From: Procambarus clarkii | Lineage: Eukaryota; Arthropoda; Malacostraca; Decapoda; Cambaridae | Length of the DNA: 64,000 nucleotides | Reading direction: 5' to 3' | Assembly (NCBI RefSeq): GCF_040958095.1 | Contig: NC_091193.1 | Location: 27,324,953-27,388,952 of the forward strand | The notes under the pieces: model-generated | What the model was told of the DNA's origin: nothing | The model's input: only the letters and a program-made list of their open reading frames with translations | Database searches by the model: none | Program-made: the position numbers and the translations under genes | Part shown: positions 1 through 11,734 of the stretch, one piece after another | How the letters are laid out: every line of letters starts with the position of its first letter | Position numbering within the stretch: position 1 is the stretch's first letter

Positions 1-347
1 AGTATGGTGGAGGGAGAGTGTGCGTGGTCTACAGGATACGGGCCTCACCAAGACCCACCTTGAGATGTGCTGTGTGCAGGCCCTGACCTGGACATGTTCC
101 CTCTACGGAATATTGTCCCAGACCACATCAAGGGGCAGACCACCTTAGTCCCAGGCTCACCATGCACAGGGTCCCATGCACAGGCTGCATAAGGGTCAAT
201 ATAGTCTTGTTAAGGTAAACCACAGGCAGGATAGCTGGCAGCTAACTACCGAGGCAGAGTCGTCATCTGGAGTACCACTTCTCCGGTGGTTCCTCACAGG
301 AGGGTGGGTGGTGGATGCCCACGAGTGGGTATGGCGGCGGCCGGAAT

Positions 348-578
348 GCAACCCGTTCTCGCACTTTCTTACAGTCAATATTGACTTATTAAATAAGTGC
401 ATATGTGACATACTAATATATATTGTGAATATTTTAGTTTACCTTGAAAAGCTTCATAGAAAACACCGACCTTACCTAACCATGTTAAGATAAGCATCTT
501 ATTGTTTCGTAATTATAATTATTACTTAACCTATTATAGCTATAGGTTAAGTAATACGAAAGTGCGAGAACGGGTTGC
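348..578. mobile_element. MITE-like element with 21-bp terminal inverted repeats
   Basis: A 21-nt sequence beginning GCAACCCGTT at 348-368 recurs as its exact reverse complement at 558-578, bounding 231 bp of AT-rich DNA. A second, inner palindrome lies at about 521-555 (ATTACTTAACCTAT and its complement). No coding potential is seen inside. Size, TIRs and lack of ORFs fit a non-autonomous DNA transposon; the superfamily is not identifiable and no clear target duplication is visible. Confidence 0.6.
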
Positions 579-644
579 AACATGACCCATACATGACTAC
601 CCTCCCGTGCTAGGAGCTTCCCGTTTGAATTATTTTTCATGTAT

Positions 645-760
645 GGTGTTGTCAAGTCACCAAACCTGCCGCTGGTGTTGTCATGTCACCAAACCTGCCG
701 CTGGTGTTGTCATGTCACCAAACCTGCCGCTGGTGTTGTCATGTCACCAAACCTGCCGCT
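645..760. repeat. 29-bp tandem repeat, 4 copies
   Basis: Four direct copies of a 29-bp unit starting GGTGTTGTCA and ending CTGCCGCT; the first differs by one base (AAGTC for ATGTC). Sequence from 1 to 347 and from 761 to 970 holds nothing else I can identify. Confidence 0.9.
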
Positions 761-969
761 TGGGCAGCTTGTAGCTTTGCCCTCAGCTTTAATTCTTTGT
801 TAATGCTATACTGTGCACGTCTGCCTGTGTGTGCTGTGTCCCATATAAGAAAAACAAAATACTAAATAATTTTTCATTTACCATATTATTATTATCATCT
901 TAACTCTTGTGGGTTGAGATCTATCATTTATGTATGTTTTAGTTTGTGTTGTTAAGAGAAATACGTTGG

Positions 970-2382
970 GCTTAGGGGTACCTTCTCCCCATGCCCAGTG
1001 GCTGGGGGGGGGGGGGGTTAGTGCCCCGAGGGGTACCTTCTCTCCATGCCCAGTGGCTGGGGGGGTTAGTGCCCCGAGGGGTACCTTCTCTCCATGCCCA
1101 GTGGCTGGGGGGGTTAGTGCCCCGAGGGGTACCTTCTCTCCATGCCCAGTGGCTGGGGGGGTTAGTGCCCCGAGGGGTACCTTCTCTTCATGCCCAGTGG
1201 CTGGGGGGGTTAGTGCCCCGAGGGGTACCTTCTCCCCATGCCCAGTGGCTGGGGGGGTTAGTGCCCCGAGGGGTACCTTCTCCCCATGCCCAGTGGCTGG
1301 GGGGGGGTTAGTGCCCCGAGGGGTACCTTCTCTCCATGCCCAGTGGCTGGGGGGGGGGGGGTTAGTGCCCCGAGGGGTACCTTCTCTCCATGCCCAGTGG
1401 CTGGGGGGGTTAGTGCCCCGAGGGGTACCTTCTCTCCATGCCCAGTGGCTGGGGGTATTAGTGCCCCGAGGGCTACCTTCTCCCCATGCCCAGTGGCTGG
1501 GGGGGTTAGTGCCCCGAGGGCTACCTTCTCCCCATGCCCAGTGGCTGGGGGTATTAGTGCCCCGAGGGCTACCTTCTCCCCATGCCCAGTGGCTGGGGGG
1601 GTTAGTGCCCCGAGGGCTACCTTCTCCCCATGCCCAGTGGCTGGGGGTATTAGTGCCCCGAGGGCTACCTTCTCCCCATGCCCAGTGGCTGGGGGGGTTA
1701 GTGCCCCGAGGGCTACCTTCTCCCCATGCCCAGTGGCTGGGGGGGTTAGTGCCCCGAGGGCTACCTTCTCCCCATGCCCAGTGGCTGGGGGTATTAGTGC
1801 CCCGAGGGCTACCTTCTCCCCATGCCCAGTGGCTGGGGGGGGTTAGTGCCCCGAGGGCTACCTTCTCCCCATGCCCAGTGGCTGGGGGGGTTAGTGCCCC
1901 GAGGGCTACCTTCTCCCCATGCCCAGTGGCTGGGGGGGTTAGTGCCCCGAGGGGTACCTTCTCTCCATGCCCAGTGGCTGGGGGGGTTAGTGCCGCGAGG
2001 GCTACCTTCTCCCCATGCCCAGTGGCTGGGGGGGTTAGTGCCGCGAGGGCTACCTTCTCTCCATGCCCAGTGGCTGGGGGTTAGTGCCCCGAGGGCTACC
2101 TTCTCCCCATGCCCAGTGGCTGGGGGGGTTAGTGCCCCGAGGGGTACCTTCTCCCCATGCCCAGTGGATGGGGGGATTGGTGCCCCGAGGGCTACCTTCT
2201 CCCCATGCCCAGTGGCTGGGGGGGTTAGTGCCCCGAGGGGTACCTTCTCCCCATGCCCAGTGGATGGGGGGATTGGTGCCCCGAGGGCTACCTTCTCCCC
2301 ATGCCCAGTGGCTGGGGGGGTTAGTGCCCCGAGGGGTACCTTCTCCCCATGCCCAGTGGCTGGGGGGATAGTGCCCCGAGGC
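970..2382. repeat. 47-bp G-run minisatellite, about 30 copies
   Basis: The unit contains a run of usually 5-8 (up to 13) G, then TTAGTGCCCCGAGGG, G/C, TACCTTCTC, C/T, CCATGCCCAGTGGCT. Differences are mostly in G-run length and two single-base sites. Units carrying GGGGTACC dominate the start, GGGCTACC units the middle, and both are mixed at the end. Open frames across it (for example 930-2084) are artefacts because the unit lacks stops in those frames. Confidence 0.95.
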
Positions 2383-2837
2383 TATATAACAACCCTATAC
2401 CCCCCCCCCCACCGAAGGGGCAGGAGGAGTTAGGGGACAACAAAATAGAGTTGTGGGTGAGAGTGACCACCTCCCCGCCCCCCTAACACAGGGCAGGGAC
2501 CCCACCAACACGGTGCCCACATAATACCGAGTTCATGTGCCCGTGTGTGTACCGTGTACCATCAGTATGTACCCGGTGGCTAGCTCCTGGTCCCCGCCCC
2601 TTCTCAGTATTGTGGCGCGACAACTGCCAGTCTTGTAGTGGCTCGTTATATCTGGCCTTAATACACCGCGGGGGGGGGGGGCAACACCTGCTCCTCTGGT
2701 TTACAACTCTCTCACTGTATGTAAACTTGACGTCAGTTTTGTCCATCTGTATCTCTAGTTTACAGGTGTACCCTCTCCTGTGCCGCTACCCCCCCCCTCC
2801 TCGCCTGGTGGAGGTGTTCCACCCCCCCCCCTCCCGG

Positions 2838-2902
2838 TGGGATCGACGCCCCCCACCGGTGGGGTCGACGCCCCCCGCCGGAGGGGTCGACGCCCCCCAC
2901 CT
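2838..2902. repeat. Short GC-rich tandem repeat, 3 copies of about 22 bp
   Basis: Three imperfect copies of GGTCGACGCCCCCC followed by CACCGGTG- or GCCGGAGG-type sequence. It lies in a C-rich stretch (2790-3040) with several homopolymeric C runs. The rest of 2383-3045 shows no gene. Confidence 0.7.
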
Positions 2903-3048
2903 CTCAACAGCCTCACGTGCGACCTGCCAGTCTGGCGACAATGTGGGGCAGTGAGTGTACCTGGCTGGCCTCCCCCCCACCACCACCCCCTTAACACGTG
3001 TGAGGGCGTCCCACATACCATACCCCCCCCCCCCCCCCGCACACCTCT

Positions 3049-3232
3049 ATGGTACACTGTGTACACCTGTGGTACACTGTGTACACCTGTGGTATACTGT
3101 GTACACCTGTGGTACACTGTGTACACCTGTGGTACACTGTGTACACCTGTGGTACAGTGTACACCTGTGGTACACTGTACACCTGTGGTACACTATACAC
3201 CTGTGGTACACAGTATACACCTGTCTCGCCCC
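3049..3232. repeat. 20-bp tandem repeat, about 9 copies
   Basis: Copies of GTACACCTGTGGTACACTGT. The last units shorten to 17-18 bp. The unit is itself partly palindromic (GTACAC/GTGTAC). Confidence 0.9.
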
Positions 3233-3342
3233 TATACAACAGGTGAAGGGAACAATCAATAGTGTAGAAGGAAGGGGGGGGAGGAGGGGTATGGGGTGTG
3301 AGAGCGGAAAAGGTTACATATTATATATTTAGCCATATATAC

Positions 3343-3411
<69 letters not shown>
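3343..3411. repeat. (TA)n microsatellite
   Basis: Mostly uninterrupted TA dinucleotides with C-containing interruptions at the left; a short GATA/TA extension follows to about 3443. Confidence 0.95.
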
Positions 3412-3412
<1 letters not shown>

Positions 3413-3565
3413 TGTATACAGATAGATAGATATATATATATAGGCGTGAAGCATGAATGGTGGCCAAAGCCAACACGGGGAGCGAGGATGATGAAGTATC
3501 TCTGCCCAAGATGGTGACGAGAGCTGCCAGGTGTTGGGTTAAGTCAGACGACTTTCTAATACTTT

Positions 3566-3660
3566 TGTACAGTCAGTTGGCTGAGTGGTTATAGTACTGG
3601 ACACGCTAACGGGCATGCAGGCCCTGCCTGACCGGGTTCGAATCCTTCAGGGGGTCAAGA
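3566..3660 (+). mobile_element. tRNA-derived SINE head
   Basis: Contains a Pol III A-box-like TGGCTGAGTGGTTA near 3580 and a B-box-like GGTTCGAATCC near 3633, spaced as in a tRNA. The sequence does not fold as a complete tRNA with acceptor stem and continues into unrelated DNA, so a SINE head is more likely than a tRNA gene. Confidence 0.55.
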
Positions 3661-3699
3661 GTTTTCTGATGCATGCTGACTTGGGGACCATTCAAGCTT

Positions 3700-3830
3700 G
3701 ACGCACAGTTTCAAGTGTATGTATGATAGAGCCCAGTAGGCTCAGGAATCTGTACACCAGTTGATTGACAGTTGAGAGGCGGGACCAAAGAGCCAGAGCT
3801 CAACCCTCGCAAGCAGATGCACAACTGAGT
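3700..3830 (+). mobile_element. CR1-like LINE 3' end fragment
   Basis: Shares the block TTTCAAGTGTA...GATAGAGCCCA.TAGGCTCAGGAA.CTGTACACC and the following GAGAGGCGGGACCAAAGAGCC segment with the LINE tail at 27225-27450, where the upstream codons read as the LINE protein C-terminus. Here only the 3' end is left. Confidence 0.7.
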
Positions 3831-4024
3831 GGTACACCAGGTCCCATGTGAGAGAGAGGAGAGCCGCTACAGCCTGAGAGAGGGGAGGACGGGTGGGAGG
3901 TGGCAGCACACGTGAGCCCCGGGGCGGCACGCCAGCCAGTACTGTACAGCCACCTGACGAGTGGAATGGTCTACCACAGCAAGTGTTGGAATGTTAAAGA
4001 CAGAGTAGTTAGGTTGTAACGTCA

Positions 4025-4115
4025 CAGGTACAAGCACAAGGAGGGTAGAAATACCCTAAGCTATTTCTTTGAGATGTATTTTATTGTCTCAATAAACGTA
4101 CTTAAACTCGGCCAG
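4025..4115 (+). mobile_element. LINE/SINE 3' tail fragment (CTCAATAAACGTACTT type)
   Basis: AGAAATA-CCTAAGCTA followed by TTTGAGATGTATTTTATT and CTCAATAAACGTACTT matches a second copy at 55725-55815, which ends in TTGAACTTGA-like repeats. The parent element is not identified. Confidence 0.55.
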
Positions 4116-4194
4116 TGCGTGGGGCATAAAAAGCTAGACCTCACTCCCCCGTACACACTAATAGGTAACTACTAATAGGTAAGTACACGCACAC

Positions 4195-4330
4195 GTCCTG
4201 GCGGCTGAACGGACATCGTTAGAAATAGTCTCATGGGCCCGGGTTCAATTCCCGGCTGAGTTAGAAACAAGTGGGCAGAGTTACTAGCACCTAATGCCTC
4301 TCTTCACCTGCGCAGTAAATAAGTGTCTAA
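4195..4330 (+). mobile_element. tRNA-derived SINE fragment
   Basis: B-box-like GGTTCAATTCC near 4242, then GTGGGCAGAGTTACTAGCACCTAATG-type body. This resembles the bodies of the other SINE copies here (GGCAGAGTTTCTTTC... at 29350; reverse-strand copy at 34985). Confidence 0.5.
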
Positions 4331-4384
4331 GAGACGGCTGCTACGGGGTTCATCCTGGGATGTGTGTGTGTGACATGTACAGAA

Positions 4385-4500
4385 TGGAGGGAAATAAGTC
4401 AGGATTCAGTACATTAGAGAACTGACTGTTGGAAAGGCGGGGTCCAAGAGCTAGCCACTGTATCCTGCAGGCACACACAGTAAACACAGGCACAAACGGT
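4385..4500 (+). mobile_element. CR1-like LINE 3' tail, divergent copy
   Basis: GGAAAGGCGGGGTCCAAGAGCTAG followed by GCAGGCACACACAGTAAACAC resembles the tails at 15403-15480 and 26590-26700 (reverse) of the CR1-like family. No coding sequence is retained. Confidence 0.45.
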
Positions 4501-4576
4501 CCGGGTCGACCTTGTGGTGTGGGAAGGTAAACAGTGACGGCTTGATGGGTAAATACTAGATGTTGGTACACCACTT

Positions 4577-4945
4577 GTTAGTGGGCCCTCAAGTGGTTGT
4601 CTCACACGGTGAGAGTAACCACACCCCTGGTAGTGGGCCCTCGAGTGGTTGTCTCACACGGTGGGAGTAACCACACACCTGGTAGCGGGCCCTCGAGTGG
4701 TTGTCTCACACGGTGGGAGTAACCACACACCTGGTAGCGGGCCCTCGAGTGGTTGTCTCACACGGTGAGAGTAACCACACCCCTGGTAGCGGGCCCTCAA
4801 GTGGTTGTCTCACACGGTGGGAGTAACCACACATCTGGTAGCGGGCCCTCAAGTGGTTGTCTCACACGGTGAGAGTAACCACACACCTGGTAGTGGGCCC
4901 TCAAGTGGTTGTCTCACACGGTGAGAGTAACCACACACCTGCAAC
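4577..4945. repeat. 52-bp tandem repeat, 7 copies
   Basis: Unit TAGTGGGCCCTC, A/G, AGTGGTTGTCTCACACGGTG, then A/G-GAGTAACCACAC. Copies differ at four or five sites only. 4946-5125 holds nothing recognisable. Confidence 0.95.
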
Positions 4946-5118
4946 ACACCTGGTCACAACACATCTCCCGCAGCATGTCTCATTAACACAGTAGCTGCCA
5001 CCAATGACCTGAGCAACAAGTGCCTTGTATAGTGACTGTTGTGAGCCTCTTGTTGAACCACTTGTCATACAAAGATTATTGATGTGTGTATTTGGGTGAT
5101 TAAATATGTATGGGTATG

Positions 5119-5222
<104 letters not shown>

Positions 5223-5279
5223 TGTATGTATGAGTGTGTGTACATGTATATATAACATTAATAATTTGTAACTAGCGTC

Positions 5280-5405
5280 AAAAGATTGTTATTTGCTTAG
5301 CTAAACGAACTAGAGGGTTCAGTTCCTGAACCATTATGTGCCTCTCTAACCCTTTACACCACCGCCCACGGGATGGGTATGGGGTGCATAATAAAGAAAT
5401 TGGAT
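5280..5405 (+). mobile_element. I-like LINE 3' UTR fragment
   Basis: GGGTTCAGTTCCTGAACC-ATTATGTG-CTCT...TAACCCTTTACACCACCGCCCAC-GGATGGGTATGGGGTGCATAATAAA matches, as reverse complement, 31395-31520. There it follows the C-terminal coding part of an RNase H-bearing LINE. Only the 3' UTR is present here. Confidence 0.6.
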
Positions 5406-5774
5406 GGTCAATAACAAGTATTGTGTTATGTGGGGGCTCCCCACTGTAATTATGGCGCTCAGTCCACACATGACGCCCACACCTGTCCTTGGTGACCCTG
5501 CCCGTACTCCCTGCCCCGTACCCGGCTCCCAGAGCCCCAGCCAGGTACTGTCCAGGTACTCCACACTTGTCTGGGTAATACCATTCACTAGAATCGTCGT
5601 GGGACAACACTCTCGTACTTTTGAGGTCTTAGTTCAAATCTTCCATGATCAAGCCCAGTTAAAATGTATATTATATAAGCTTGTGTGAGTGTGGTCGCAG
5701 CTGCCGCACCCACCAGTACCACCACCACACAACCACCTCGCCTCATACAGAGTCGCTCTTCCCTCGTATGCGTC

Positions 5775-5880
5775 ACTAAGGCCACAAATCGTCGTACTAG
5801 AAAATTTTAGCGACTGGCGAAAGTGACGTACTGTCCCGTTTTCTGTTTTGGTTCCTCTGGTAGGTTAGGAGAAGACACTT
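5775..5880. repeat. Dispersed repeat, copy 1 (GTCGTACTAGAAAATTTT type)
   Basis: About 100 bp with GTCGTACTAGAAAATTTTA, CTGTTTTGG and GGTAGGTTAGGAGAAG. It recurs in diverged form at 34765-34865. No ORF or TIR is recognised. The stretches 5406-5774 and 5881-6216 hold nothing else identifiable. Confidence 0.5.
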
Positions 5881-6213
5881 TATATTAACCGTTTTCGTGA
5901 CGTTTTAATCACCTGCGTACTTCAAATACAGTTAATCACAAACAGAACCTAAACACCTAACTTAAGCTAGCTAAACTTACAACTTTAATATATAATATTA
6001 TTAATTTATATATGAGAACAAACGTATTATAAAACTTAATATGTTAAAATTGATAAATGCGTTTTGGTGAACGGCCGCTGCTTTAACAAGCCTAGCTTGA
6101 GGACATGGCGGTTGGTGAGGTCGGTTTACTGCACTAATGATTACGTTAAAATTTTTCTTGGACAGTTTGTTACTCTCTGACTGTGTCCGAATACCGCCAC
6201 TACTAAATGTTCT

Positions 6214-6216
<3 letters not shown>

Positions 6217-6275
<59 letters not shown>

Positions 6276-6280
6276 ACGCA

Positions 6281-6331
<51 letters not shown>
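6217..6331. repeat. (CA)n microsatellite
   Basis: CA dinucleotides with a CGCACA and CAGACA interruption near 6265-6285. It runs directly into the 27-bp minisatellite. Confidence 0.95.
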
Positions 6332-6333
<2 letters not shown>

Positions 6334-7055
6334 CACTGCACACCATCATGACACACACAACACTGCACACCATCATGACACACTCAACACTGCACACCAT
6401 CATGACACACTCAACACTGCACACCATCATGATACACTCAACACTGCACACCATCATGATACACTCAACACTGCACACCATCATGACACACACAACACTG
6501 CACACCATCATGATACACTCAACACAGCACACCATCATGATACACTCAACACTGCACACCATCATGATACACACAACACTGTACACCATCATGACACACA
6601 CAACACTGTACACCATCATGATACACTCAACACTGCACACCATCATGATACACTCAACACTGCACACCATCATGATACACTCAACACTGCACACCATCAT
6701 GATACACTCAACACTGCACACCATCATGACACACACAACACTGCACACCATCATGATACACTCAACACTGCACACCATCATGACACACACAACACTGCAC
6801 ACCATCATGACACACTCAACACAGCACACCATCATGACACACACAACACTGTATACCATCATGATACACTCAACACTGCACACCATCATGATACACTCAA
6901 CACTGCACACCATCATGATACACTCAACACTGTACACCATCATGATACACTCAACACTGTACACCATCATGATACACACAACACTGCACACCATCATGAC
7001 ACACTCAACACTGCACACCATCATGACACACTCAACACTGCACACCATCAGTCAC
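6332..7055. repeat. 27-bp minisatellite, about 26 copies
   Basis: Unit of ACACTCAACACTGCACACCA followed by TCATGAT. C/T, G/T and C/A variants are scattered. Because 27 is a multiple of 3 and no stop occurs, frames stay open on both strands (281-307 codons) as repeated nonapeptides. These are artefacts. Confidence 0.95.
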
Positions 7056-7144
7056 AATAATTATGAGTAGCTATGTTTTTGTTTTGTAAATTAATATTGA
7101 CAGAAACTTACCGTGAGAGAGAAATCAATCAATAAGTTCAGGAG

Positions 7145-7320
7145 TGGTTGGCCAGCTGGCACTAGTGGTGGCCAGCTAGCAGTAGTGGTGGCCAGCTGGC
7201 AGTAGTGGTGGCCAGCTGGCAGTAGTGGTGGCCAGCTGGCAGTAGTGGTGGCCAGCTGGCAGTAGTGGTGGCCAGCTGGCAGTAGTGGTGGCCAGCTGGC
7301 AGTAGTGGTGGTAGTATGAG
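7145..7320. repeat. 20-bp tandem repeat, 9 copies
   Basis: GGTGGCCAGCTGGCAGTAGT repeated. The first two units carry single changes. 7321-7930 contains no recognisable gene or repeat. Confidence 0.95.
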
Positions 7321-8019
7321 GAGGGAGCAAGGGGTGGTGGTAGGTGCTGGTAGGGAGAGTGTGACCCAGCACACTAGAGGGCAAGAGTGTGGCGGTGGGC
7401 GTCACTTAACACTGTTATTGTTCAACACATCCCTGTACCTGCTACACTCTTCCCTGAACACACCATCACTGCCTCAACGTTGGTGGGGTCTGGCCAGGTC
7501 CTACCAGGGAGAGGAGGCCCGAGGTCACCCTATATATATTATTCCTTTGCTCTTAAAACCAAAACAAAATTACATATGTTTTCTTCTGTTTTGTTGTTGT
7601 TTAAATATCTCTTACATAAACATTTAATCCCCCCAGCCACAGCTCTCGTGTTCAACCAACATCACCGGCACATTCATATTTGCTGGTTCTCAAGTATCAC
7701 ACTTTATCAACCGGTTTGCAAAATCTGCACAAAAACTAGGCACTTTTAAATAGCAACTCTGAAATAGTTCATTGTGGTTCTGTCATTGTTGCTATTGCCA
7801 GAGCACTCGAACACGCACAACACGACTCCGTCACATGTAACTGTCGTAAGACAATGTCCAGTTGGGTGACGACGCCGCAGCCTAACGCAATATTAGTGTG
7901 TATCTCCCGAGGGTGAACTGACGGCGCGCTTGTGGAGGAGCCTGGTGCCCCAAGCCTAGCGTGGCGGTGCTGGCGCTCTCAACACCCTGTGTGTGTGGCA
8001 CGCTCTACACTGGCTCACC

Positions 8020-10620
8020 CGGGCACGTACTCTCACTTGGCCCAGACACAGGCACATACTCTCACTTCCCCCAGACACAGGCACATACTCTCACTTGCCC
8101 CAGACACAGGCACGTACTCTCACTTGGCCCAGGCACAGGCACGTACTCTCACTTGGCCAGACACAGGCACGTACTCTCACTTGCCCCAGACACAGGCACG
8201 TACTCTCACTTGGCCAGACACAGGCACGTACTCTCACTTGGCCCAGACACAGGCACGTACTCTCACTTGGCCAGACACAGGCACGTACTCTCACTTGCCC
8301 CAGACACAGGCACGTACTCTCACTTCCCCCAGACACAGGCACGTACTCTCACTTCCCCCAGACACAGGCACGTACTCTCACTTGGCCAGACACAGGCACG
8401 TACTCTCACTTGCCCCAGACACAGGCACGTACTCTCACTTGGCCAGACACAGGCACGTACTCTCACTTGCCCCAGACACAGGCACGTACTCTCACTTCCC
8501 CCAGACACAGGCACGTACTCTCACTTGGCCAGACACAGGCACGTACTCTCACTTGCCCCAGACACAGGCACGTACTCTCACTTGCCCCAGACACAGGCAC
8601 GTACTCTCACTTGCCCCAGACACAGGCACGTACTCTCACTTCCCCCAGACACAGGCACGTACTCTCACTTGGCCCAGACACAGGCACGTACTCTCACTTG
8701 CCCCAGACACAGGCACATACTCTCACTTGCCCCAGACACAGGCACGTACTCTCACTTGCCCCAGACACAGGCACGTACTCTCACTTGGCCAGACACAGGC
8801 ACGTACTCTCACTTGCCCCAGACACAGGCACGTACTCTCACTTCCCCCAGACACAGGCACGTACTCTCACTTGGCCAGACACAGGCACGTACTCTCACTT
8901 GCCCCAGACACAGGCACGTACTCTCACTTCCCCCAGACACAGGCACGTACTCTCACTTCCCCCAGACACAGGCACGTACTCTCACTTGGCCAGACACAGG
9001 CACGTACTCTCACTTGCCCCAGACACAGGCACGTACTCTCACTTCCCCCAGACACAGGCACGTACTCTCACTTGGCCCAGACACAGGCACGTACTCTCAC
9101 TTGCCCCAGACACAGGCACATACTCTCACTTGGCCCAGACACAGGCACGTACTCTCACTTGCCCCAGACACAGGCACGTACTCTCACTTGCCCCAGACAC
9201 AGGCACGTACTCTCACTTCCCCCAGACACAGGCACGTACTCTCACTTGGCCCAGACACAGGCACGTACTCTCACTTGCCCCAGACACAGGCACATACTCT
9301 CACTTGCCCCAGACACAGGCACGTACTCTCACTTGCCCCAGACACAGGCACGTACTCTCACTTGGCCAGACACAGGCACGTACTCTCACTTGCCCCAGAC
9401 ACAGGCACATACTCTCACTTGGCCCAGACACAGGCACGTACTCTCACTTGCCCCAGACACAGGCACGTACTCTCACTTGGCCAGACACAGGCACGTACTC
9501 TCACTTGGCCCAGACACAGGCACGTACTCTCACTTGCCCCAGACAAAGGCACGTACTCTCACTTGGCCCAGACACAGGCACATACTCTCACTTCCCCCAG
9601 ACACAGGCACGTACTCTCACTTGCCCAAGACACAGGCACGTACTCTCACTTGCCCCAGACACAGGCACGTACTCTCACTTGCCCCAGACACAGGCACGTA
9701 CTCTCACTTGGCCCAGACACAGGCACGTACTCTCACTTCCCCCAGACACAGGCACGTACTCTCACTTGCCCCAGACACAGGCACGTACTCTCACTTGCCC
9801 CAGACACAGGCACGTACTCTCACTTGCCCCAGACACAGGCACGTACTCTCACTTCCCCCAGACACAGGCACGTACTCTCACTTGCCCCAGACACAGGCAC
9901 GTACTCTCACTTGCCCCAGACACAGGCACGTACTCTCACTTCCCCCAGACACAGGCACGTACTCTCACTTGCCCCAGACACAGGCACGTACTCTCACTTG
10001 CCCCAGACACAGGCACGTACCCACACTTGCCCCAGACACAGGCACGTACCCACACTTGCCCCAGACACAGGCCCGTACCCACACTTGCCCCAGACACAGG
10101 CACGTACCCACACTTGCCCCAGACACAGGCACGTACCCATACTTGCCAGAGACACAGACACGTACTCACACTTGCCCCAGACACAGGCACGTACCCACAC
10201 TTGCCCCAGACACAGGCACGTACCCACACTTGCCCCAGACACAGGCCCGTACCCACACTTGCCCCAGACACAGGCACGTACCCACACTTGCCCCAGACAC
10301 AGGCACGTACCCATACTTGCCAGAGACACAGACACGTACTCACACTTGCCCCAGACACAGGCACGTACCCACACTTGCCCCAGACATAGGCACGTACCCA
10401 CACTTGCCCCAGACACAGGCACGTACCCACAATTGCCCCAGACACAGGCACGTACCCACACTTGCCCCAGACACAGGCACGTACCCACACTTGCCAGAGA
10501 CACAGACACGTACCCACACTTGCCCCAGACACAGGCACGTACCCACACTTGCCAGAGACACAGACACGTACCCACACTTGCCCCAGACACAGGCACGTAT
10601 CCACACTTGCCCCAGACCCC
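8020..10620. repeat. 29-bp minisatellite, about 90 copies
   Basis: Unit ACACAGGCACGTACTCTCAC then TTGCCCCAG (29 bp; 28 bp when TTGGCCAG). To about 10015 nearly all units read GTACTCTCAC; from about 10018 to the end they read GTACCCACAC, a sharp switch. All three + frames lack stops, giving spurious frames of 798-923 codons. Confidence 0.95.
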
Positions 10621-10744
10621 GCCACTTATCTCGCTCACCGAGCAACGAAAGAAACAGGAGAGTGCGAGTTAACGCGTGCACTCCTCCCCGCGGCTGTGGG
10701 TAGACTAACGGAGGCCCAGCACCGTGCAGGGTGTGTGGCGCTGT

Positions 10745-11272
10745 CAGACCACCACAGGTAGTGTGTGTGGTGCTGGTAGACCACCACAGGTAGTGTGTGT
10801 GTGGTGCTGGTAGACCACCACAGGTAGTGTGTGTGGTGCTGGTAGACCACCACAGGTAGTGTGTGTGTGGTGCTGGTAGACCACCACAGGTAGTGTGTGT
10901 GTGTGGTGCTGGTAGACCACCACAGGTAGTGTGTGTGGTGCTGGTAGACCACCACAGGTAGTGTGTGTGTGGTGCTGGTAGACCACCACAGGTAGTGTGT
11001 GTGGTGCTGGTAGACCACCACAGGTAGTGTGTGTGTGGTGCTGGTAGACCACCACAGGTAGTGTGTGTGTGTGGTGCTGGTAGACCACCACAGGTAGTGT
11101 GTGTGGTGCTGGTAGACCACCACAGGTAGTGTGTGTGGTGCTGGTAGACCACCACAGGTAGTGTGTGTGGTGCTGGTAGACCACCACAGGTAGTGTGTGT
11201 GGTGCTGGTAGACCACCACAGGTAGTGTGTGTGTGGTGCTGGTAGACCACCACAGGTAGTGTGTGTGTGTAC
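10745..11272. repeat. 31-35 bp tandem repeat rich in GT, about 16 copies
   Basis: Unit GGTGCTGGTAGACCACCACA then GGTAGTGTGTGT with 3-5 GT steps. It ends in GTGTGTGTGTACTCACCTAG, where the tail of a reverse-strand CR1-like LINE begins. Confidence 0.95.
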
Positions 11273-11680
11273 TCACCTAGTTGTGCTTGCGTGGGTTGAG
11301 CTCTGGCTCTTTGCTCCCGCCTCTCAACCGTCAATCAACTGGTGTACAGGTTCCTGAGCCTATTGGGCTCCATCATATCTACACTTGAAACTGTGTATGG
11401 AGTCAGCCTCCACCACATTCTAACTTAGCTTGTTCTAAGTTTCATTATCTGTTCTTTCACTGTTGTTTTCCTCCTGATGTGACTGTGTAGTAGCTTTGGT
11501 TCGGTCTTGGCTTTATTAACTATATCATTTTCATAATTTTTCTCTGCTTCTCCTCTTACACTAACATACTCATTCCTGGTTCTCTGGTACCTCTGTCTGC
11601 TTTCTGGTGTTCTGTTACTTCGGAAGTTCCTCCACACCATTTTGTTCAATTCCTTTGCTTCCATGCATCAATTATACACC
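11273..11680 (-). pseudogene. CR1-like LINE, internally deleted fragment
   Basis: Read on the - strand, 11664-11425 encodes about 79 residues (…RTRNEYVSVRGEAEKNYEND…KLLHSHIRRK…) that match the linker between endonuclease and RT of the element at 15484-18255. It is then joined directly to the family's C-terminal VVEADSIHSFK segment and 3' end, TAGGTGAGTACACAC. The reverse-transcriptase core expected between them is missing, so this is a non-functional deletion derivative. The tail meets GT repeats at 11272. Confidence 0.7.
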
Positions 11681-11734
11681 AATATATATATAATATAAAC
11701 ATATAAACAATATAAACATATAAACAATATATAT

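Noticed and set aside
3566..3660. tRNA gene
   Set aside because: A and B boxes are present but stems do not pair fully; better explained as a SINE head.
7932..10703. Long + strand ORFs (798-923 codons)
   Set aside because: They are translations of the stop-free 29-bp minisatellite in rotating frames, not a protein gene.
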